From: Uranotaenia lowii
Lineage: Eukaryota > Arthropoda > Insecta > Diptera > Culicidae
DNA length: 64,000 nucleotides
Direction of reading: 5' to 3'
Assembly (NCBI RefSeq): GCF_029784155.1
Contig: NC_073693.1
Span: 226,749,094 to 226,813,093, forward strand
The notes under the pieces are model-generated. The model saw only the letters and a program-made list of their open reading frames with translations. It was not told where the DNA came from and searched no databases. Position 1 is the first letter of the stretch; the number at the start of each line of letters is the position of its first letter. Both the position numbers and the translations under genes were made by a program. Below, piece by piece: positions 56,335 to 64,000 of the stretch.

Positions 56335-57135
56335 CTATACTCCTTTGTCTAAGCTGGCTTGACCGTCGTTTTCTGTTGTTTTTTGAGTCACTAGAAGGAA
56401 TTCAATTTCTTCAATGTCAGGTTCGTCCCTTATTCTGTGTCGCTGCTTGGTTTCCGGATGAAAAATCCACGTCGAACCTTGATATATCCAAGGTTTTCGA
56501 AGTCCCAGTTTAACAAGGTCCCTTGTTCGGTTGTGGAGCTTCAGTTTATGCTTGGTCAAATTGTCCTGAACTATGACCGACTTGTTGTCCGATGAAACGT
56601 CCAGTTGTCGAGGTGATAATGGTTTGCCGAGGCTCCTCACTTTCTTCACAAATTGCAGCTTCCCGTCCAAGTGGTGGAATTTGACCACAATTGCGTCTGT
56701 CTTCTCGGATTTCAAAACAATCGGCCGCACGTCCTTAACCAGCTGCTGTGTGTTGAGGCCAATGAGCTCGGTTATCTTATGGCAAACGTCCAAATGTTGC
56801 TTAGGATATTGCAGTTTTATCCCTTTGATGATAATCTCCTCCTTGAGCTTATCCTGCCGAAGATCTTGTACTTCCTGTTTCAGAAGACGATTTTCCGCTG
56901 AAATTGTGTCCACGCGCTGGGAGAGCTTTAGTACAGTCTTTAGAAGCTCTTTGTTGAGACTTTCCAACTCGTCCAGTTTTTCTAGTTTGCTAGAAATAGC
57001 TTTCAGTTGCTCGGCAATGTTTAATGATCCTGCACTTCCCGGATTATTATCGGTCGACTTCCTGAGTGGTTTCTGGGCCCCTTTTCCGCCTTTCGAATTG
57101 ATTCCAGAGTTACTATTCTCAGCAGCACCTCCCAT
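56335..57135 (-). CDS. CR1/L2-like LINE ORF1 (coiled coil, RNA-binding)
   Basis: I prefer ATG 57135 (MGGAAENSNSGINSKGGKG, 266 codons). An upstream in-frame ATG at 57282 would add 49 residues of 5'-UTR-like composition. A Ser/Gly/Lys-rich start is followed by a coiled coil (LKAISSKLEKLDELESLNKE, with later heptads to about residue 100). Then comes an RRM-like domain beginning EEIIIKGIKLQYPKQH and a basic C-terminal domain (LHNRTRDLVKLGLRKPWIYQ). This architecture is that of LINE ORF1 proteins that trimerise and coat RNA. It ends at 56335, 44 bases before ORF2. No zinc knuckles. Confidence 0.82.
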   Translation of the reverse strand: MGGAAENSNSGINSKGGKGAQKPLRKSTDNNPGSAGSLNIAEQLKAISSKLEKLDELESLNKELLKTVLKLSQRVDTISAENRLLKQEVQDLRQDKLKEEIIIKGIKLQYPKQHLDVCHKITELIGLNTQQLVKDVRPIVLKSEKTDAIVVKFHHLDGKLQFVKKVRSLGKPLSPRQLDVSSDNKSVIVQDNLTKHKLKLHNRTRDLVKLGLRKPWIYQGSTWIFHPETKQRHRIRDEPDIEEIEFLLVTQKTTENDGQASLDKGV

Positions 57136-57300
57136 TTTAAATTTTGCAAAAATGGCGGCTTTTAGTGTCGATGGAGTCAAATTCGAAAATAAGCTCCAAT
57201 ATTGGCCGGAACGCAGAAATTTTGACTCACGCGGGTTCCTCAGGACTTTAGAAGAACACAGAAATCGAATAATGCCGAGCAAGATGAATTTTACTTAGAT

Positions 57301-57849
57301 AATTTTTAATTTGTTTAGGTATTCAAAATAAAACATTGGCACGCTGCAGTGTTGCCAGTAATCTGCAAAAGCTGAATTATTCGAAAATCATCAACGAGCA
57401 TTTCAAGTAGAATATCCATTTCCCGGTCATTTTAACAATCCCGAGATTCGGGAAATCTGACTATCCTTTTTCCAGGAATGTAATACTCTACTACTTACAT
57501 ACGAAACTTTATCAATATGATAATTTTAAATGTTCAAGTAGCAGTATTGTTTATTCGGTCGGAATTGGATTGGACACTCAAATTTCAAGTAGAAAGAACC
57601 ACCTAGAATGGAAACTACAAGTACCTTTAATATAAAACAACACTTGGTTATTGAACTTACTTAAAACATGTGCAAATAAAAATATTACTGTTAAAAAATC
57701 CTGTTCAAGAAGAGCTAAGGAGAGCTAATATAAAATTATTATCTTGTAGTTCGAAAAGCAACTAGCACCGGATTTTGCGGAACATAAAGCATGGATCATT
57801 TATAATCTGGACGCATTAAAACGGTGTGGTTTGATTAAATTTCGAACTA
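57301..57849. other. No gene recognised
   Basis: AT-rich spacer between the CR1/L2-like LINE and the diverged transposase. Confidence 0.5.
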
Positions 57850-58750
57850 TTCGTCGAAAACCACTCATCAAAGTTTGGACACCCTGCTCGCTAACTTCAG
57901 CGGTCATTTTGTTCCACCATCTCTTCATCTCTGTTACATCCCGAGACGTCCTACTATTCTTCTTCTTCTACTTGACAAATTAATGCCCTATATTTTTCGA
58001 TAGGGCGGAACTGTGATCAGTTTGATGAGTTGATGTCCTTTTCGACAAAATCCACCCGGTTTTCCCGATACCACTGTAGTACCCTTTTGCTGTTGTGGCA
58101 GCTTGGCAAATCTGACCAAAACTTTACTGGTCCTTTGTGAGATCTAATGTACGGAAAAAAAGTTCTTCAGGCACTCCTTCTTGTACATTTTGGAGTCCAT
58201 GGTCCTGTTTTTCACAAAAATCGGGGTTTTTTGTCCGCAGCTGCAAATACTTTGTCAGATCAATCACTTTCTTGCAAACTTATCGGCAAAAACGAATTCA
58301 AACTTGTCGGGGACATCACCCCTGCACCACTGCAGTGGCTTTATAGTTACATTTTTTGGCCAGGAAGCTGCCCAAAATCCATCTTCACGTACGTTTCGTC
58401 ATACATAAGGATGCATCCGTCGTACTTCGTTAGAACCTTGTTGCATAACTTCCGAGCCCGTCCTTTGGCTTCTACATTCTTCTTCAATGTTCGGTTTGGT
58501 GGCCTACTGGCCCGATAAGATCGTACTCTTTCGCGCAGACGAATCCTTCTGACGGTGTCATAGTCCGCTACCCTGGTAAACACTTTGATCGTTCTCAACA
58601 CCTTCAAACGCAATTTCCGATCCTTAGGTCCACTATAACACTTGGTATCAACCTGCCGATCGATAGTATGCATCTCACGGAAACGTTTAAGAACGCTGCA
58701 CACAGTCGATTTAACCATCTTTACAGATTTCGCGATTTTTTAACCCGACC
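57850..58750 (-). pseudogene. Diverged D37E Tc1/mariner transposase pseudogene
   Basis: On the minus strand 58718-58347 encodes a DNA-binding part (MVKSTVCSVLKRFREMHTID; RASRPPNRTLKKNVEAKGRA) and the first catalytic Asp (LMYDETYVKMDFGQLPGQK). Frameshifts follow. At about 58145-57975 the frame gives VKFWSDLPSCHNSKRVLQWY and, after an in-frame stop, SQFRPIEKYRAL; the Asp-to-Glu spacing is again 37. The C-terminus (MKRWWNKMTAEVSEQGVQTL, then MSGFRRIVRNLI) is readable to about 57850. It is the same D37E class as the other two but a separate subfamily. Confidence 0.8.
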
Positions 58751-59699
58751 ACGTCGGGTTTTTAACGTGGGTGTTCAAAATTGATTTTCGTCTCGCGGCT
58801 TTCATCACGTTTAACTTTTTTGAAACAAAACGAATCGTTATGAAACTCACTCAAACCGTGTATGATGTGTTCCTCTCAACAGCTCCAGTGAAGCTCAATT
58901 AAATTTTCACTTTCAGGTTATTTACATGTCCAAATGAATTGTCCTAAAAAAGTAATAAAAAGTAAATAGTTCAGTCATTTATTAACGAATTCATAATTTG
59001 TTTTTCATACAAATGTAGCATTTTCTTTACTCTTTCATAAAAAAAAATTAAAAAAATTATTCATTGCTGTTTCGAAGAAATTCTCGTACTCGTACTCGTA
59101 AGAAAACTGTGCACAATTTGATCTCTCCGTTCGGCTTCCATGGCGGTTGTTTACAAAATGCTATCGTTTGGTGTTATGACATAAATACATGGTGAAAGGT
59201 AATGAATTTCTCGACACGTGGGTGAAAAAAGTTTCCAAATCCGTCCACTAGGAGCGCCACAATGAGCAAAAGAATTTGTTCCAATATTAAATGAAGCAGA
59301 CTTTAAAAACCCTGCTTCGTCCATTTTGTTTTTTTAAGTACATCTAATTGAGTTCTTTTTTCATTTCTTTATTACTAATAACTTTAATAAAAAAAAAGTT
59401 TATACCTATACATATTTTATACTTACGTGAAATATTTTTCACGACAACAAATTTAAGCCTCAATTTTATTTTGTGTTTCTTGTTATTCTTAAAGCTAAGC
59501 TCCACATTCCAAAGGGTTTTGATAAATTACACAAAGCCATGAATTCTGCACTTTTCTAACGAAACTTTAAATATAAGAAAAATTTAAATAATTTAGGTTA
59601 TTATCAACTTTCTCCAAGATCGCAATTGATTACGACTTCTTCGAAAAAAAAAGTTTTTTTTTATTTCATTTCCTTATACAGATGAATAATAGATTTTTG
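58751..59699. other. No gene recognised; short (CTCGTA)3 run at about 59082
   Basis: It may include terminal sequences of the transposon at 57850-58750, but I cannot define its inverted repeats. Otherwise AT-rich. Confidence 0.5.
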
Positions 59700-60515
59700 A
59701 CAAATTTTTCAAGAAGTGATTATTTATGACAAAATAAGGGCATAAATATGACAAAAAATATGAAATTACAAACCATGACAAAAATCGTACAAATGAGACA
59801 AAATTTTGAGAAAAACGATAAAAATATGACAAATATCACGAAAATATAGCGTAAGTATTGAATATGCATGACCAAAATTACAACACAATGACAGAACATG
59901 ACAAAAAAATTACAAAATTATGACTTAAATCTGGCAAATACGACAAAAATTTGTTTAAAGTATGACTAAAATTTGTCAAAATTATGAAAAAAGCATTAAT
60001 TTAACAACAAATGACATAATTATTTCAAAAACCTGTCTATAAAATGATAAAACATGGCATTATGACAAATATGGTGAAAAAAGGTAGGATTTTGTTTTTT
60101 TAATTTCAAAGTTTTGTTATATTAAAATCATGATTTTGGCCTACTTGTCAGATTTTTGTCACAAATTTAAATTTTTTTCTGGTAATTTTCATAATTTGTC
60201 ACATTTTTATAACAATTTTTTGTCATAGTTTTGTCATTTTACTGTCATATTTTTGTTATATTTGTCATATTTTTACCATAATTTTGTCATTTTTGTCATA
60301 TTTTGGTCAAAGTTTTGTCATTTTTTATCACATTTATCATTATTTCGACGTACATTCTATCATGTATTGTAAAATTTTTGTCAGATTTGTCATATTTTTG
60401 TAATTATTTGCCATTATTTCGCCTTACTTTTACTACATTTGTCGTGATTTTGTCATGTTTTGTCATTTTGTTGCCAATTTTTTGTCATATTTTTGTCCCT
60501 CAGATTCGCCCACAC
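59700..60515. repeat. Degenerate TGACAAAA-type repeat, orientation reversed in the middle
   Basis: From about 59700 to 60080 the plus strand is full of ATGACAAAAAT-like units. From about 60130 to 60510 the same text appears inverted (TTTTGTCATATTTTTGTCA). It is related in sequence to the minisatellite at 49200-50117. The two halves could fold on each other as a loose hairpin. Confidence 0.75.
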
Positions 60516-61049
60516 GCTACATAGTTAGCGTCCTTCTCGCCAATTTTGAGCAAATTTTAATCACAGAACCTATGTCACAGAACATTGAGCCTTGAGAATA
60601 TTCACAGATTTCATAAAATTTTGCATATGTTCCCAAAATTTTATTATTTTTATGTCAACATGAATTTCGGATTTCTTAGTTGAGATTGTTAAAATATGTT
60701 ACGATAAATAATCGTACTTGATTTCTCTCATGTAAAATGTAAAATTGCCCATTTTTTCATAAATTTTCAATGAAACTCAAGAAAACAGCGTCACAGAAAA
60801 CCATTACAGAATTTTTGGGTAAAATCACAGAAAGTCAGGATTTCTTTCGCCAAAACACAGAATTTTTTTTCAGCAACCTTGCATCCCACCCCTTCACACC
60901 ATTTTTAAAAGACGTTGTATTTATCAAATCCAGCAATTCAATTTCAGCAAATCTAGCAAATCGAACAAGCTATTTCACCATTCAAATAAACTTAATGACT
61001 ATAAAAGGTTTTTTTCACTTAACTAAACTATCAATGCCATTTCGTCAAA
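60516..61049. other. No gene recognised; many CACAGAA words
   Basis: AT-rich, with CACAGAA or TCACAGAA repeated about eight times between 60560 and 60870 without fixed spacing. No frame is supported. Confidence 0.4.
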
Positions 61050-62805
61050 TGATGACGGATTTCAACCATTTTGTTGCGATAGGTTGAAAAATCTTTAGAT
61101 TTTCTCAAATATTTCTTTGCAAATCACATGATGGTTTGGAGAGTCGTCCAGGCGAAACTGTGGAGGAGATTTGGATTACCTACTGATCTCCTTTGTCATA
61201 TCGTTCAGGGAAAATAAACCAACTGAAACCTTATTTTCCTCGCTTAAAAATCACAGAAGCGTAGTTTTATGAATATAAACGACTTTTGTTCAACGGAAAA
61301 GTTTCGCGGAATTTTTTTATGGCTTTATTTAAACTGCATAACCACAGGGAAGAGGAACTTGACTTTCAATACTTTTTGGGTTGTAGTTTTGACACACTTC
61401 AACCTGTCTCATAGCTAAAATTTTATATTATTTTTGATAAAATTGTACTATAAAGAACTGAGATTTTGCAACGCATATTGAATGTGAATTAACATATTTT
61501 TCGAATTGCTGTCGTTTTTTCCAACTCCGCCTTTAGACGAGGTTTATGTTAATTTCGGCTGCCTACCTAACTTGTTTTTTTTTTTTATATTTTCTATGGT
61601 GAAGGGTGTTCTTAACAAAACGTGGTCAGACTAAATGTAAATCGTGTAAATCGAGTTTTTGTTTATTAAAAAAACAGTATCTTTCTTTCTGATGTTCAAT
61701 ATGTATAAAGACAAAAATACTCAGTTAAGATTCCGGTTGACAGTTCTTTGTAGAACAATTTTAACAAAAACTATAACACAATATAACTATGAGCCAGATT
61801 GACGTGTGTAGAAACTATAACTAAAAAGTACTGAAAATAAATTTTCTTAGCCCCTGTGGTTATGCAATTAAAAAATGCCAAAACAAATTTTTTTAGCGAA
61901 AGTTTTTCGTTGAACAAAAATCGTTTATAATCGTAAAACTACGCAATTGTGATTTTTAAACGAGAAAAATTAGATTTCATTTCAATTAATGAATAATGAA
62001 AAAAAAATTAATTCCAAAATGTCAATAGTAACAGTATGATATGAACTTCATAAAGACATATTTTCAAAGCAATAGTAAATTCTCAATTTTTTAGGAAGAA
62101 GTTTTCAAAAATGTGTGTTATGGGTATGATTGATCCCTAGAGTTAAAAAAAAAAACAAAATATTCTTCGTGATCATTGGTTATCATGAAATAATCAATAT
62201 CTGGCCAAAATCTAATGTTTATCCAATAATTATCTGTTAAAAAGGACTAAAAATACTGTATTTATCAAAAAACTAGAAAACTGCGCCTTGTAGTATGCAA
62301 TTACATTAGGGGAGTACACACAATTTTAGGATTCTCTTTGTCTGATACTTACAAACTGTGAAATGAGAACTAGTAATATGGCAAAAATAGTCATCGGGCC
62401 TTTTGCCTTCGGATTTCAATAGATTTTTGCATAGGTTTAGGACACCCTGAATTATGGATCAAGTCTCCTTTAGTCCTCAAGTCCTCCTGTAACTTAAAAA
62501 AATATTACATTTTTTTTAGTCTCACGAAAATGCTTCTAGTTCATGTATCGTTCTAAGTTTGGAGCATATAAACTTTAAATTACCCGCTGTCAGAAAATAC
62601 AAAAGACAGCAAGTTGCTAAATTTTCTGAACATAAGATAAGGGGATCAATTATCCCCATTCTCCTCTAATCAAAATTTCCTCCACAATTTCGCCTGAACT
62701 TCCCTCCAAATCATCATGTGAATTTGATTTGCAACCAAATATTTGAAAAAATATAATGGTTTTGCAGTCTATCGCAACAAAAATGGTTGAAATCGGTCAT
62801 TATTC
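61050..62805. mobile_element. Large imperfect foldback element with a loaded right arm
   Basis: The outer arms pair: ACGGATTTCAACCATTTTG (61055) with CAAAAATGGTTGAAATCGGT (62779-62798), and ATGGTTTGGAGAG...GGCGAAACTGTGGAGGA with its diverged complement at 62690-62730. The inner arms pair: GCGTAGTTTTATGAATATAAACG (61259-61281, shown as GCGTAGTTTTA plus AATATAAACG) with the complement at 61924-61947, and GCATAACCACAGGG (61337) with CCCTGTGGTTATGC (61853). The right arm holds about 700 bp with no counterpart at the left. It has no coding capacity. Confidence 0.65.
62304..62669. mobile_element. Possible small TIR element inside the right foldback arm
   Basis: ATTAGGGGAGTAC at the left and CTCCTCTAAT at the right are imperfect inverted ends, similar in style to the GGGGAGAG ends at 4560-6675. 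It lies in the part of the right arm that has no partner in the left arm. Weak support. Confidence 0.35.
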
Positions 62806-64000
62806 GACTAAATGGCATGCATTTCAAGTTTAGTGTTCCGCTCGGGGCGGTCGAACATTTAGACGCTTCATAGACAATGATGAAAACTGCACCAAAAATG
62901 TTATCCCATTTTTAAAGCTTAAGCTAACTTAAGAAATCGGTTCAAAGAGACCAAAGTTATTGATGAAAAGCTGGTTTTTATGTTCCTCTCGAACAAAATG
63001 TCTCAAAATCCCATACAAACTTCCTGTGGTCCTATAAAGCCCGAATTTTGTTTGGGACCTTGTACTAAGTCACACAAAAACAACATTTCATAACAGTTCA
63101 TATGAAGGCATGATATCGGGTTTGTTTCACCTTCATTTAAGATTTGCCGAAACATTAATCTAAGGAAAGCAGGAAGGAACATACTTTGATAAAACTGCAA
63201 CGAATCCGTTCACCCATGGTGGATTACCAACATACAAAAAAAAATGTTGCCCCAATCATCTTTTTCGCGAATCGGCGCCCTAGAAGCCTAGAATCTGTGC
63301 TATTTTTATTACCGGGTAGCCTCATGCGGTGGCTGCCCGCCTCGCCTCGCCCCGATCGTAGTCGAATAGTCGAGTAGGACGTATTGGCCGTATTTTTATC
63401 TCTCCCTGTAATAACATTATTACTACTTCCCCGTTATTCTAACGTGACGGTCGTCGTTGTCGTGTGCTGCCTGCCTGCAACCGGATGTGATGCTGCAGCA
63501 GTGTGCTTCTGGAATCGAGAAACCACATTCCTGCGCCATTACAATATTTCAGGGAAATTTTTCCGAGCGAACGAACATTGGTGTTTATTTTCCGGAGTAG
63601 GGAATATGTGATTGTGTTGGTTTGTGTTTTAAATTTTTTGTTCTCTTTTCAAACCGAAGTTGCTATCTCTCCTGTATCAATAAACAAGGATTTCTTCCCA
63701 CAAACAGAGATTGACAAAATTTTATTTATTTAATATCGGAGCTCCAACGGAGGAGCAAAAAACCGATGGTGATGGAATGAATAACAAAGTGTGACCTTTT
63801 CCCTTCTCTTGGTTATTTTCTTCCATTTTTTTTTGCTATCTGTCAATAATGAACACAATATAATCCGCAGGCCCGAGACAGCAAAAGGCACAGCAAAGTG
63901 TCAGTTGAAAATACCGACTGCCTAATTAGTGCCCGGTTTTTCGGAAGCCCTCCGCATGACAATCAGTGTGGCACACAAACGAAAGCAAAGTGTAAATTGG
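62806..64000. other. No gene recognised; GC-richer stretch at 63270-63560
   Basis: The 63270-63560 stretch (GGTGGCTGCCCGCCTCGCC; GTCGTCGTTGTCGTG) and 63860-64000 have host-like mixed composition and short ORFs only. It might be a UTR or promoter of a neighbouring gene outside the window; I cannot support an exon. Confidence 0.45.

Larger units (their letters stand above)
53064..57300 (-). mobile_element. CR1/L2-like LINE, both ORFs open
   Basis: On the minus strand: 5' region with a start near 57300, ORF1 (57135-56335), a 44-base gap, ORF2 (56290-53282), about 200 bases of 3' UTR, and a short (AATTC)n tail at 53065-53081. A short 3' microsatellite tail instead of poly-A and lack of an obvious target duplication suit CR1/L2-type elements. 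This is the only element in the window with no visible coding lesion. Confidence 0.85.

Noticed and set aside
56573..57298. 241-codon plus-strand ORF antisense to LINE ORF1
   Set aside because: Low-complexity Ser/Phe/Leu translation. It is the complement of the lysine/glutamate-rich coiled-coil coding frame.
1..64000. CRISPR array, bacterial operon or viral integration
   Set aside because: Repeats here are satellite, LTR or palindromic. There is no spacer-repeat pattern, no bacterial gene style, and no non-retroviral viral protein is recognisable in any frame.

Overview
This window is eukaryotic, AT-rich and dominated by transposable elements. It looks like intergenic or intronic DNA of a dipteran, most probably a mosquito. 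That guess rests on Tc1/mariner elements with an exact D-37-E catalytic spacing (the ITmD37E group known from mosquitoes), on BEL/Pao and Ser-primed gypsy-like LTR elements, on I-type, CR1/L2-type, RTE-type and Jockey-type LINEs, and on many short palindromic DNA elements. I could not identify a single convincing host protein-coding gene, rRNA or ordinary tRNA. Everything with coding capacity belongs to a mobile element.

Layout. 1-2963: two tandem BEL/Pao copies on the minus strand (partial gag, a short U3-only LTR, an internally deleted remnant, a 713-bp LTR). 3000-8640: AT-rich DNA holding a foldback element and a 2.1-kb TIR element with a second TIR element nested inside it. 8637-11029: a decayed D37E mariner, a Penelope-like GIY-YIG fragment and a palindrome carrying tRNA-like sequences. 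12899-19359: a complete gypsy-type LTR element (TSD GTAAT) whose integrase is split by a 1.38-kb non-autonomous LTR element (TSD CTGAT) with identical LTRs and an array of hairpins. 19835-20736: a TIR element. 23927-29167: a full-length I-type LINE with 12-bp TSDs. 29535-32040: a degenerate repeat holding a near-full-length D37E mariner. 33417-33920: a palindromic MITE. 37571-39180: a Jockey-type LINE remnant broken by a second kind of transposase. 39840-44310: CR1/L2-like and RTE-like LINE pseudogenes. 44387-45220: a MITE and an orphan RNase H fragment. 46409-47739: a near-perfect 1.33-kb palindrome. 49200-50117: a 9-bp minisatellite. 50661-51583: second copy of the element at 5224-6182. 53064-57300: a CR1/L2-like LINE with both ORFs open. 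57850-58750: a third, diverged D37E transposase. 59700-62805: degenerate short-repeat DNA and a large imperfect foldback.

How it fits together. The two LTR retroelements at 12.9-19.4 kb share orientation and primer-binding core, so the non-coding one may borrow proteins from a relative of the other. Every retroelement with a sizeable surviving body, except the Jockey remnant, lies on the minus strand. That bias would suit either an intron of a plus-strand gene or a unistrand small-RNA (piRNA) source locus. Sequence alone cannot separate the two.
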